Source: Flavisolibacter ginsenosidimutans
GTDB lineage: Bacteria > Bacteroidota > Bacteroidia > Chitinophagales > Chitinophagaceae
DNA: 64,000 bases
Assembly (NCBI RefSeq): GCF_007970805.1
Contig: NZ_CP042433.1
Location: 2,232,001-2,296,000 of the forward strand
Reading direction: 5' to 3'
This document shows positions 16,892-24,796 of this stretch, piece after piece. The notes below the pieces were generated by a model. That model did not search any database. It saw nothing but the letters and a program-made list of their open reading frames with translations, and was not told the DNA's origin. Position numbers and translations under genes: made by a program. Each line of letters begins with the position of its first letter. Position 1 is the stretch's first letter.

Positions 16892-18337
16892 ATGCTCGTT
16901 TCTCCTCCCTTGGTTCGTATGCTGATCATTGATGATGACGAAGATGATTTCTTCATCACTTCAGAGTATTTAAAAGGCATCCAGGAGTATAAACTCCAAA
17001 TAGACTGGAGCTATAAATTTAGCGACGCCGTAGAGCGGCTGCAAAAAAGGGCCTACGATATTTATTTTGTCGACTACCGCCTCGGCGCCAAAACCGGCCT
17101 TGATTTTTTGCGCGAAGCGATACGCATCGGTGCCGAAGAACCCATTGTTCTTCTCACCGGCAAAGGCAACAAAACCGTAGATGTGGAAGCGATGCAAATG
17201 GGCGCAACCGATTATCTTATCAAGACTGAATTGAACACCGAAAAGCTTGAACGCTGCATTCGCTATTCGCTGGAACGTACAGCCTATTTAAAAGCCTTGC
17301 GGGCCAACGAAACAAAGTACCGCAGCATGTTTGAGCTTTCAAAAGATGCGGTATTTATTGCCGATAAGAATCTCCGGTTTAAAGACTGCAATCCCGCCAC
17401 CTCAAGTATGTTGGGTTACACAAAAGAAGAACTGGCGCAAGTTGCGGTGTACGATCTCATAGATGACGTAAAGGACAAGCAACTTTTGCAAAGCTTCATG
17501 GAAACCGAAGGACATGCCGCTGATCTTGAAATTGAACTGGTGACAAAAGACGGCGAACGCAAGACCTGCGTCTTTTCGGCAACAGAAACCGCCGACAGAG
17601 AGGGTACTTATTTTCAAGGACTGTTGCACGACATTACCAATTTACGCCGCGCCGAGAAAGCCAATCTGATGGTAGAAAAACTCGGCGCAACGGGCCGCCT
17701 CGTTCGAACACTGGCACACGAGGTACGAAACCCCCTTAACAACATTAACATGTCGGTAGAACAACTGGCGCACAGCGCAAACGAACAAGAGGAAACAGGG
17801 TTGTTTCTCGACATCATCCAGCGCAACAGCAAGCGTATCGGCGACATTATCACCGAATTGTTGGACACGGCCCGGCCTACGGAACTTACGTTTGAAAAAT
17901 ATCCTTTGCAGGCCATCATGGACGAAGCGGTGGCCGAAGCGCTTGACCGCATCACGCTGCAACACATCAATATGGATGTTCGCTATACGCCGGTACCTTG
18001 TTACGTAATGGCCAACAAGGAAAAGCTGCGCATTGCTTTTTTAAACATCGTTATTAACGCCATAGAAGCGATGGAAGCCGGCAAGGGAACTTTAAGTATT
18101 AGTATTGAAAAGGGCCGCGGCGAACACGTGGTGACAATCAAAGACAACGGCTGCGGCATTCCGGAAGAAAATCTTTCACGGCTGTTTGAGCCTTATTTTA
18201 CCTCCAAGAGAAACGGCATGGGACTGGGTTTGGCGGCTACGTTAAATATTCTTCAATCGCACAAAGCAACGATTGACGTTACATCGGTAATGAAAGGAGG
18301 AACAACGTTTACCATTACGTTTCCGGCAAGCGCATAA
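16892..18337 (+). CDS. REC-PAS-histidine kinase
   Basis: About 481 residues with an N-terminal receiver domain (acidic IIDDDEDDFF, phosphoacceptor Asp in IYFVDYRLG), a PAS sensor domain (YRSMFELSKDAVFIADKN onward) and a HisKA domain with the phosphoacceptor His in TLAHEVRNPLNN. A HATPase follows (N-box LNIVINAIEAM, G1 DNGCGIPEE, G2 GMGLGLA). It is soluble, so it senses a cytosolic signal or takes phosphate from another kinase through its receiver. The ATG at 16892 is used because frames further upstream read through the inverted repeat at 16825; an ATG at 16919 is the alternative. The putative partner is the adjacent sigma-54 activator. Confidence 0.93.
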   Translation: MLVSPPLVRMLIIDDDEDDFFITSEYLKGIQEYKLQIDWSYKFSDAVERLQKRAYDIYFVDYRLGAKTGLDFLREAIRIGAEEPIVLLTGKGNKTVDVEAMQMGATDYLIKTELNTEKLERCIRYSLERTAYLKALRANETKYRSMFELSKDAVFIADKNLRFKDCNPATSSMLGYTKEELAQVAVYDLIDDVKDKQLLQSFMETEGHAADLEIELVTKDGERKTCVFSATETADREGTYFQGLLHDITNLRRAEKANLMVEKLGATGRLVRTLAHEVRNPLNNINMSVEQLAHSANEQEETGLFLDIIQRNSKRIGDIITELLDTARPTELTFEKYPLQAIMDEAVAEALDRITLQHINMDVRYTPVPCYVMANKEKLRIAFLNIVINAIEAMEAGKGTLSISIEKGRGEHVVTIKDNGCGIPEENLSRLFEPYFTSKRNGMGLGLAATLNILQSHKATIDVTSVMKGGTTFTITFPASA

Positions 18338-18369
18338 GCCTTGCTGATGCGAATACCTGGTTCCCGATC

Positions 18370-18663
18370 CTAATCCACAATCGTGTTGCGTTTGCTGTGC
18401 AGCCAATGGTAAAGCATGCCGCCAACAAAAGGAATGGCAATTACCGCAATAAGCCATACAACTTTCTGTCCTCCCTCAAGCGTATCGGTCTTTTGTACCT
18501 CAAAAATGCTCCAGATCCAGCTAACGGTCATGAGAACGGCCGAAATGATGATCAACACGTCGCCGGTGTTATTATCGCGGTTGTTTCGAAAGCCAATGGA
18601 AAGAACCAGAACAAAGATGGCCACCAGCCCAAGAATGAAATTCGGATGTCGCAGATTTGTCAT
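18370..18663 (-). CDS. PLDc_N-like small membrane protein
   Basis: A 97-residue integral membrane protein with three hydrophobic segments: FILGLVAIFVLVLSIGF, VLIIISAVLMTVSWIWSIF, and VVWLIAVIAIPFVGGMLYHWLH. The last matches the phospholipase-D-nuclease N-terminal (PLDc_N) motif that often occurs alone in small stress-related membrane proteins. It converges on the kinase gene and is the left edge of the stress-related island. Confidence 0.75.
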   Translation of the reverse strand: MTNLRHPNFILGLVAIFVLVLSIGFRNNRDNNTGDVLIIISAVLMTVSWIWSIFEVQKTDTLEGGQKVVWLIAVIAIPFVGGMLYHWLHSKRNTIVD

Positions 18664-18806
18664 AAAAAGGGTTTTTCTTTAAGCGGAAAAGTTTGCGCAC
18701 AACTATCCAACAGGGCTAAAATTCTGTGCCATTTATGCGACTCCGCTTTACAGTTCTCCAGGCATCAAACAATCAAAACAACAGCCAGCCGGGCATTGAG
18801 AGCCGC

Positions 18807-19730
18807 TCAGACGTCAATTCGCGAAGGCGGAATTTCTTTTGATTCGCGTTTAATGATGAACACGGCGGTAGGTTTTGGACGAATGCCGTGGCCGCTTTCG
18901 AGGGCGAAGGCCCGGGTAAACTCTGCGCCAAAATAAAGGATCACCGATGAGTAATAAACCCATGTAAGGATGATGACCACAGAAGCCGCTGTGCCATAGG
19001 TTATGCCCAACCTTGACCTCGACAGGTAAATCCCAATGATGTATTTGCCCGCTAAAAAAAGGATGGCTGTAAATACAGAACCCACGAGGGCATCCCGCCA
19101 GGAAATTACAGCATCGGGGAGTACTTTGTAAATGACCATGAACAAACCTGTAATGGTTATAAGCAAAAGCACTATGTTCAACGTGGTAAGAAGGTAAACG
19201 GTTACGTGTGGAAACTTTGTCGTGAGCTTATCACCCAACAAGGAGAACAAAGCGCTTGAAATAAGTGTAACAACCAATAAAAAACCCAGCGTCAGTACCA
19301 ACACAAACGACAAAGCCCGGTTGATTAAGTATTTCAGCCAGCTTTTTTTTGGTTTGGCTTTTACCGACCAAATAAAATTGATAGAACCTTGTATCTCGGT
19401 AAAAATACCCGTGGCGCCCACAAACAAAATCACGATGCCGATGATGGCGCCGATGAATGTATTGTGTGATTTTTCTACGTTGATGATGACCTCTTGGATT
19501 TGCAGCGCCGGCGCACTGCCCACCAGCATTTTTATTTCGTCGTAAACCCGCCCTTCCACCGCAGCACGGCCAAAAATGCTGCCCACGATAGAGATGATGA
19601 TGATGAGCAAAGGCGCTACCGCGAAAATGGTATAATAGCTGAGCGAAGCCGCCAGCTTCATGCAGTTGTCTTCAGAAAAATTTTCACCGGTTCGTTTTAA
19701 AATACGCCAGGCAAGTTTAAGGGTCTTCAT
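18807..19730 (-). CDS. YihY/BrkB-family inner membrane protein
   Basis: A 307-residue protein with about six transmembrane segments. The family pattern is clear: SEDNCMKLAASLSYYTIFAVAPLLIIII at the first segment, FGRAAVEGRVYDEI, and the C-terminal TYGTAASVVIILTWVYYSSVILYFGAEFTRAFA. The molecular role of the family is still debated (transport has been suggested). Start at 19730 (MKTLKLAWRILKRTG) fits the family; an upstream frame to 19763 adds 11 residues. Confidence 0.92.
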   Translation of the reverse strand: MKTLKLAWRILKRTGENFSEDNCMKLAASLSYYTIFAVAPLLIIIISIVGSIFGRAAVEGRVYDEIKMLVGSAPALQIQEVIINVEKSHNTFIGAIIGIVILFVGATGIFTEIQGSINFIWSVKAKPKKSWLKYLINRALSFVLVLTLGFLLVVTLISSALFSLLGDKLTTKFPHVTVYLLTTLNIVLLLITITGLFMVIYKVLPDAVISWRDALVGSVFTAILFLAGKYIIGIYLSRSRLGITYGTAASVVIILTWVYYSSVILYFGAEFTRAFALESGHGIRPKPTAVFIIKRESKEIPPSRIDV

Positions 19731-19844
19731 CGAAGCGCTTTCGTTGAGGCGGTGAAAGTACAAAAATGCGGATGACGGATGAGGAAGACAAAAGATGAAA
19801 ATGCAACCGGGGGTTCATCAGGCGGCCGTTAGTGTTTCGCGGTT

Positions 19845-20174
19845 TTAAGCGGCCAGTGTAAAGTCGCTCATGCGGTTGGCACATTCGCGGCATACTTTGG
19901 CGCATTGTGCAAAGGAGGCTCCCTGCAGACGTTCGCAAACCTCGGCGCATTCTTCGCAAATGCCCACGCACAACAAAGCCATGTTGCGGCTGTTGACAGA
20001 ACCGGTTTTCAGCGCATGAAAAGTACCCATGCAGATGTAGGCACATTCATCCACCACTTTTACAACTTGCTTTGAAAGGTATTTCTTGATGGATTGAAGA
20101 TCGGTAAGCAGGCTTTCGCAATTAATCCAGGCGTCGAAACAGGCGCTGGTATGGAAGGGTTTAATGGTGAGCAT
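19845..20174 (-). CDS. Cys-rich four-helix bundle, copper-storage (Csp/DUF326) type
   Basis: A 109-residue helical protein with many Cys in CxxxC-like spacing: ECAYICMGT, CVGICEECAEVC, CAKVCRECA. This matches four-helix-bundle copper-storage proteins, in which the thiolates line the core and bind Cu(I). It has no Tat or Sec signal, pointing to a cytosolic Csp3-like form. The neighbours are stress-type genes on the same strand but well spaced, so it is probably its own transcription unit. Copper binding is inferred from family. Confidence 0.88.
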   Translation of the reverse strand: MLTIKPFHTSACFDAWINCESLLTDLQSIKKYLSKQVVKVVDECAYICMGTFHALKTGSVNSRNMALLCVGICEECAEVCERLQGASFAQCAKVCRECANRMSDFTLAA

Positions 20175-20330
20175 ATTCTCCGGGTTAAAATGGTTTAAAG
20201 GGTACCGGCTGCGTCTTCACAAGGGTCAAACGGTGTGGAGTGTAAGCAGAAAATAGCCTGCCAAAAAATTACAGGCAACAAATCTACTTCTCTTCTCTTT
20301 ACGGTGAGTAGAGTTTTCTACAAAAGGAAA

Positions 20331-20355
20331 CAACGGGCAGCCAAACTGCCCGTTG
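20331..20355 (-). terminator. Terminator after the DUF2383 gene
   Basis: CAACGGGCAG and CTGCCCGTTG are perfect complements around CCAAA, lying 24 bases beyond the minus-strand stop at 20379. On the minus strand the stem is followed by a T-rich tract. Confidence 0.78.
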
Positions 20356-20378
20356 CCGGCCTGTTTTTGGCAGTTCTA

Positions 20379-20837
20379 TTATTTATGAGCGGCCTGCAAA
20401 TCACGCAGACGCTTTACTTCATCGTGACCGGTCTTTAGCGTTGCTTTTTGTCGCACAATGAGGTCGCGCAGTGAGGGTTCCCAATCTACATCGGCGTTCA
20501 ATGCAAGGTCGTAGGCCTTTTGTGCCGCGTCTTCGCCAAACTCACAATTGTCCAAAATAGTTTTGCGGTCCTTGCCGGTAATGGCCGATTTAAGGTCCAT
20601 CCACACACGATAAATTTTTCCGGAATTGGTTGTTCCATCAGCCGCATCGGCGCCAAGCCGGCTCACTTCCTGCGTCAGCTCCTGGGCATATTGACGGCTT
20701 TCCGTAATGTACCGCTGAAACAAGGTTTTAAGATCGGCATCGCCGTCTTTTAATTCTTCCACAGCTTTTTCATAACCCACCACCCTGTCGTGGTTAATGC
20801 GGATTAAATCGTTTAAGAGGCTTACTATTTTTTCCAT
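20379..20837 (-). CDS. PA2169-type DUF2383 four-helix-bundle protein
   Basis: A 152-residue ferritin-like helical protein. The N-terminus MEKIVSLLNDLIRINHDRVVGYEKAVE and the internal YITESRQYAQELTQEV and NCEFGEDAAQKAYDLAL match the DUF2383/PA2169 family, which is regularly found with YciF and other general-stress genes. The start at 20837 begins at the conserved helix; the frame runs open upstream to 20972, but that part is translation of the inverted-repeat element at 20933. Whether it binds metal is unknown. Confidence 0.9.
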   Translation of the reverse strand: MEKIVSLLNDLIRINHDRVVGYEKAVEELKDGDADLKTLFQRYITESRQYAQELTQEVSRLGADAADGTTNSGKIYRVWMDLKSAITGKDRKTILDNCEFGEDAAQKAYDLALNADVDWEPSLRDLIVRQKATLKTGHDEVKRLRDLQAAHK

Positions 20838-20932
20838 GACTCGTTTGTTTTGGTAAGGCTGAGTAAAAAATCGTACCCAAATAAACCCGCCATTTTTATG
20901 GGCCGTAGGTTTGTCTATCCATTGGGCTTTAC

Positions 20933-21010
20933 TTGCGTCGCACTCTTCAACGCTTTGTTCGCTGCGCGGCAAGATGAATAGAGTTCAAAGCGTACAAGTG
21001 TGCGACGCAA
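20933..21010. repeat. Imperfect 27-bp inverted repeat element in the 20838-21153 gap
   Basis: Two 27-base arms, 20933-20959 and 20984-21010, begin and end with TTGCGTCGCAC / GTGCGACGCAA and agree at about 22 positions. The gap otherwise holds no gene and must carry the divergent promoters of the DUF2383 and H1-like genes. The size of about 80 bp suits a REP/MITE-like element or a stable RNA hairpin. Confidence 0.6.
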
Positions 21011-21153
21011 CCGGCGCTGAACAGGATTACTGGCGTTGGTTACATAAAATCTTTCTCCATAAAGCACTGTTTTACCCGTTGCAATAATCTGGCAGGCCTT
21101 ACTGGTACAAAAATTTCAGCAACATCTTTATCTACTAACCAAATTTTATTCTT

Positions 21154-21528
21154 ATGGCAAAGTATTCAAGAGGCGCCGGCAAAAAAGTTAAACGTGCGAT
21201 GGATGAGATGAAAGAAGGAAAATTAAAAAGTGGCCGCAGCGGTAAAAAAGTAACCTCACGCAAACAAGCCATTGCCATCGGTTTGTCCGAAGCAAGAAAA
21301 GAAGGCGCAAAAGTGCCGACGAAAAAAAGCGCTTCCAAAAAAGGGGCAAGCAAGAAATCGGCTTCAAAGAAAGGCGCAAGCAAAAAAGCATCCTCAAAGA
21401 AAACGGCATCTAAAAAATCAGCGAGCAAAAAAGGCGCAGCGAAGAAAGCCACTACAAAGAAAACGGCCAGTAAGAAAAGCGCAAGCAAGAAAAGTGCAAG
21501 CAAGAAAGCAAGTGCAAGGAGAAGATGA
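21154..21528 (+). CDS. DUF6496 protein with histone-H1-like Lys-rich tail
   Basis: A 124-residue very basic protein. Residues 1-50 form a DUF6496 domain (GAGKKVKRAMDEMKEGKLKSG, then SRKQAIAIGLSEARKEG). From about 55 to the end, it is a repetitive tail of the words KKSAS, KKGAS, KKTAS and KKAT, closely resembling eukaryotic H1 and bacterial H1-like proteins that bind DNA non-specifically. The repeats are visible at the DNA level as imperfect units of 15-18 bases, so the length should vary between strains. It stands between the DUF2383 gene and topoisomerase IB and is probably a nucleoid protein. Confidence 0.9.
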   Translation: MAKYSRGAGKKVKRAMDEMKEGKLKSGRSGKKVTSRKQAIAIGLSEARKEGAKVPTKKSASKKGASKKSASKKGASKKASSKKTASKKSASKKGAAKKATTKKTASKKSASKKSASKKASARRR

Positions 21529-21534
21529 AAAGAA

Positions 21535-21614
21535 GTTGACTGGTTGATCGATTGAATGGTTGCGTTGTTAATTGATAAAATTTATTTGACGAATCAACTG
21601 ATCAACGGGTCAAC
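21535..21614. repeat. Word-type inverted repeat between convergent genes
   Basis: The arms 21535-21554 and 21595-21614 agree in 16 of 20 positions as complements, made of the word GTTGA(T)C/GATCAAC. It fills the short gap between the stops of the H1-like gene and topoisomerase IB, where a two-way terminator would be expected. Confidence 0.6.
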
Positions 21615-21615
21615 C

Positions 21616-22695
21616 TCACACTAATTCCTTTAAAATTTTCATCAGCATTCTTTCATCGGAAGCATAGCCGGTGAGGTTGTCGTCTTTTTCAATTGCATCA
21701 AGTTCTTTCGTGTATTTCGAAAGCCTCTTTTCTTCGTACAGCTTGATGATTCCCGGATGCACATAATACTTTTTACAAACGGTTCGGGTATTGCCCAGTT
21801 TGTGGCTTACATCGTCCAGGGCAGTTAAAATATTTTTCTTGCGGTCGCTTTCGCTTTCCGGTTCGTCCATGCTGCAAAAACAGCGCAGAATGTTTAAGGT
21901 TCCGGCCCAGGTGCGGAAATCTTTGGCTGTAAATTCACCGCCGCTGGCCTCTTTGATGTACCGGTTTACAGAACCCGAATCAACGGGATGCGGTATTCCT
22001 TCGCTGTCGTAGTACTGAAACAATTCTTTACCGGGAATATCCTTGCAGCGTTGGACAAGCTTCGCCAGTTTTGCGTTGCGCAGGGTGATTTTGTGATAGA
22101 CGCCTTTCTTTCCTTTGAACGAAAATTTCACGGTGCTTCCGTTCACTTTTACGTGGCCGTCTTTGAGCGTGGTTAAGCCGTAAGAGCCGTAAAGCTTTTC
22201 ATAATCATCGTTGCCGATGCGGATGTAGGTTCGTTCCATCAGGCTTACTACGGTGGCCAGCACTTTTTCTTCGCACAATTCGCGTTTGCTCAAGTCCTCC
22301 TCCACCTTCATGCGAATGGAGAGAAGCTGCTTGCCGAACTCGAACAAGCGGTGAAACTTGGTTTCGTTGCGCAAAGCCTGCCATTGCGGATGATAGCGGT
22401 ATTGCTTGCGTCCTTTTGCGTCGGCACCGGTAGCCTGAATATGCCCGGCCTCTTTTGCACAAATCCAAACGTTGGCCCACGCGGGTGGAATGGCTAATTT
22501 TTTTATGCGTTCAAGCGTTGCTTCATCTTTTACAGGCTTGCCTTTGTATGAATAAGAAAAGCCTGTTCCTTTTTTTGCACGCACAATCCCTTCTTCCCCG
22601 TCGTTCACGTAAACCAGATCGGCCAGCTTTGCCGAACGCGAATAGTCGCGGTCGATTTTCAAAAACTCTTTGTGCGATATGTTTGTTGTTTCCAT
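21616..22695 (-). CDS. DNA topoisomerase IB
   Basis: A 359-residue poxvirus-type topoisomerase that relaxes supercoils by a 3'-phosphotyrosine intermediate. Features: N-terminal GTGFSYSYKGKPVKDEATLERIKKLAIPPAW, GRKQYRYHPQW, the catalytic-domain start ERTYIRIGNDDYEKLYGSYGLTTLKDGHV (Arg and Lys), FRTWAGTLN (Arg) and NTRTVCKKYYVHPGI with the active-site Tyr. Such enzymes are often found in stress- and repair-gene clusters. It converges on the H1-like gene and lies just downstream of the iron-permease-like gene (3-base gap), so those two are likely co-transcribed. Confidence 0.95.
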   Translation of the reverse strand: METTNISHKEFLKIDRDYSRSAKLADLVYVNDGEEGIVRAKKGTGFSYSYKGKPVKDEATLERIKKLAIPPAWANVWICAKEAGHIQATGADAKGRKQYRYHPQWQALRNETKFHRLFEFGKQLLSIRMKVEEDLSKRELCEEKVLATVVSLMERTYIRIGNDDYEKLYGSYGLTTLKDGHVKVNGSTVKFSFKGKKGVYHKITLRNAKLAKLVQRCKDIPGKELFQYYDSEGIPHPVDSGSVNRYIKEASGGEFTAKDFRTWAGTLNILRCFCSMDEPESESDRKKNILTALDDVSHKLGNTRTVCKKYYVHPGIIKLYEEKRLSKYTKELDAIEKDDNLTGYASDERMLMKILKELV

Positions 22696-22698
22696 AAA

Positions 22699-23250
22699 TC
22701 ATTCGGGAACGTCCTGCTGTCTCTTTTGGCGAAAACTTCTTTTGTAGCGATCCACGTCTTGCGCTTCATCTACCGAATGAGAACTGTGCAGATCGTTGTC
22801 TTCGCGGGCCAGTTGCGAAAGACGGACGTAAAATTTTTTGAGTACTTCAAGCTCGTCTTGCGTAAGGTCTTCCACAACAATAAGGCGGTTGCTGGCTCTT
22901 TCTTCGGCGGCAATCAATTCGTTTAGCTTTAGCTGAATAGCAAGCGAATCTTTGTTCTGCGATTGCTGAATGAGAAAGACCATCAGAAACGTAACGATGG
23001 TTGTGCCCGTGTTAATCACGAGTTGCCATGTGTCGGAATAGTGAAAGATCGGCCCTGTTACAGCCCATACGACGATAACAAGGAAGGCGAGAAGGAAAGC
23101 CATGGATGAGCCGACGGCCCGCGTTATGGCGGATGCGGCTTTTTCAAACCATGTCTTAAAGCCTCTGCTTTTACCTTGTTTCATGTTTAACGCCCTGTCT
23201 ACTTTCGACAAAGTGCTGCCGTGCTCCTTATCTTTCGTTGTATTGTTCAT
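22699..23250 (-). CDS. Low-affinity iron permease family membrane protein
   Basis: A 183-residue protein with a basic N-terminal region, two transmembrane segments (SSMAFLLAFLVIVVWAVTGPIF and LVINTGTTIVTFLMVFLIQQSQ) and a cytosolic coiled-coil region with KDSLAIQLKLNELIAAEERA. This matches the low-affinity iron permease family by the TM1-loop-TM2-IQQSQNKD pattern. Actual iron transport by bacterial members is not established. Its stop is 3 bases from the start of topoisomerase IB, indicating co-transcription. Confidence 0.88.
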   Translation of the reverse strand: MNNTTKDKEHGSTLSKVDRALNMKQGKSRGFKTWFEKAASAITRAVGSSMAFLLAFLVIVVWAVTGPIFHYSDTWQLVINTGTTIVTFLMVFLIQQSQNKDSLAIQLKLNELIAAEERASNRLIVVEDLTQDELEVLKKFYVRLSQLAREDNDLHSSHSVDEAQDVDRYKRSFRQKRQQDVPE

Positions 23251-23280
23251 AATGATTGGTTATTGGTTTATAAAAGAAAA

Positions 23281-23303
23281 AGCCAGACCAAAACGGTCTG
23301 GCT
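23281..23303 (-). terminator. Terminator after the YciF gene
   Basis: AGCCAGACC pairs with GGTCTGGCT around AAAAC. On the minus strand it is followed by TTTTTCTTTT, a proper U-run, 34 bases beyond the YciF stop. Confidence 0.88.
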
Positions 23304-23336
23304 GCGTTTCAACGTTCTTTTGAACGTGCGAAAGAC

Positions 23337-23903
23337 TTACTCTTCGGGCTCTTCTTCGGCGCCGAGATTAATGCCGCTAACGGCCAATTCGGTCAGCAAC
23401 TGGTCGGTTTGTTTTTCTTCGTCCAACGTTTGCGCTAAGATGTCGGCCACTTCGTTTTCGCCCATTGTTTTTGCCAGTTGCACCAGGCTGCCGTAAGCGG
23501 CAATTTCGTAGTGCTCTACTTTTTGCGCGGCAATGATTAAACCGGCGTCACGCACCATTGTACCTTTTGGTAATTCTTCCAAAAGACTTTGCGCTTCTTT
23601 CACCAGGCCTTCCATGGCATCGCACTTCTTGGCGCGGGCCGGCGTGTCCAGCAATTCAAACACTTGCTCGATTCTTCCGATGTGCCCTTCGGTTTGCGTG
23701 AGGTGGTTTTGGAAGGCATTGCTCAACTCCTGCGAAGTCGAGGCTTTGCTCATTTTCGGCAATGCCTTGGTCAAATGTTTTTCCGCCCAATAAATGTCTT
23801 TTAATTCATCAAGAAACAATTCTTTCAGCATCGTTTCGTCGCTCTTTTGGGCGGTACCGCTGCTGCGTTTTGACGCCGCTTTCGTTGTGGTATTCCTTGG
23901 CAT
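23337..23903 (-). CDS. YciE/YciF (DUF892) ferritin-like stress protein
   Basis: A 188-residue helical bundle of the DUF892 family. LKELFLDELKDIYWAEKHLTKALPKM is the diagnostic first helix, and EQVFELLDTPARAKKCDAMEGLV and AAQKVEHYEIAAYGSLVQLA supply the Glu/His of a diiron-type site. A short Lys/Ser-rich N-terminal tail precedes it (TTKAASKRSSGTAQK), again H1-like in style. YciF homologues are induced by osmotic and general stress; an enzymatic role is not proven. Confidence 0.94.
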   Translation of the reverse strand: MPRNTTTKAASKRSSGTAQKSDETMLKELFLDELKDIYWAEKHLTKALPKMSKASTSQELSNAFQNHLTQTEGHIGRIEQVFELLDTPARAKKCDAMEGLVKEAQSLLEELPKGTMVRDAGLIIAAQKVEHYEIAAYGSLVQLAKTMGENEVADILAQTLDEEKQTDQLLTELAVSGINLGAEEEPEE

Positions 23904-24286
23904 ACAATAAAGGTTTTAAAAATGATTAAGATGGATTATTCAGGTATAAAATAACATGCCATTGAGGCGAGGCTGCGGCTGGAAATGAAATTTTGTTTTG
24001 TAGAGTTTTGTACACAAAGGCAGACGGGGCGGTAAAAGAAAAGCTATTAGCTATTAGCTATCGGCATTCGACTGTGAACGACGTGTGGATGAGGTAGAGA
24101 ATCTTTACAGCATAGGACATGCAATTAGGTTTTAAGCAGCGCCTTTATCACGCATGTATTCACTGACAGCCGAAAGCTGAAGGCTGACAACTGATCGCTG
24201 ATCGCGTCAGCGCTTTCGTTTGTGGTACTTTATTTGGATTATCTACACACGAGCCCCTTTGCTCACATACCCTTAAAACAATCCAT
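23904..24286. other. Gene-free 383-bp region with word repeats
   Basis: The divergent gap between the YciF and PPOX/Ku operons. No gene is credible. It contains tandem AGCTATT words (24042-24061), and a second word-repeat block of GCTGA/CTGATCG units (24162-24213) in which GCTGAC (24183-24188) faces GTCAGC (24206-24211). Both divergent promoters must lie here; I could not identify them with confidence. Confidence 0.5.
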
Positions 24287-24784
24287 ATGGACACAAATCA
24301 GCAACTAACGTTTTTGCAGGAAAGAATAGAGGAGATTGGAAGTGCACTTTTTTACAATTTAAGCGAAGCCGTTTTAAAGCTTCCCACGTCGGTCGTAAGC
24401 ACCCTGAAAGTGGACGAGTATGGGTTTGTTTGGTTTTTTGTACAAAAGCCGCGTCAACACCTCTCGGAATTTGAGCAGGAGTTTCCGGTGAAACTTGACT
24501 TTTACAAAAAGGGCAAGGGCTATTTTCTGCAAGTCTGCGGAAAAGGCTTTGTGGTAAAAGATCCGGAAGAGATGAACGCCTTTGTTGACTTGCCCGAGGA
24601 TCAAAAAAAACTCGCTGCGGGTTCAGTGGCACTGGTAAAAGTAAAGATTCAAAAAGCCGAGTATTACGAAACGCGGTCGTTGCACAAAACGGCATGGTGG
24701 CAAGCGGCCTGGAACGCGGCCACGGCCTGGTTCCGGCACAACGCTTACCGCCCCGAAGGCAATACTTATTTTCCCGCATCTTAA
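24287..24784 (+). CDS. PPOX split-barrel protein, general-stress type
   Basis: A 165-residue flavin-type split-barrel protein, related to pyridoxamine 5'-phosphate oxidase-like general stress proteins. LPTSVVSTLKVDEYGFVWFFVQ is the first barrel hairpin and GKGYFLQVCGKGFVVKDPEEM the middle one. The C-terminal third (KTAWWQAAWNAATAWFRHNAY) is Trp-rich and unusual. It is 12 bases upstream of ku and so part of the same operon. Cofactor and substrate are unknown. Confidence 0.78.
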   Translation: MDTNQQLTFLQERIEEIGSALFYNLSEAVLKLPTSVVSTLKVDEYGFVWFFVQKPRQHLSEFEQEFPVKLDFYKKGKGYFLQVCGKGFVVKDPEEMNAFVDLPEDQKKLAAGSVALVKVKIQKAEYYETRSLHKTAWWQAAWNAATAWFRHNAYRPEGNTYFPAS

Positions 24785-24796
24785 AAGAACAACCGT

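Noticed and set aside
21135..21503. Minus-strand frame of Leu/Phe/Ala-rich, membrane-like protein (122 residues)
   Set aside because: It is the exact antisense of the Lys-rich H1-like tail; AAA/AAG codons reversed give Phe and Leu. The plus-strand gene has a recognised DUF6496 domain.
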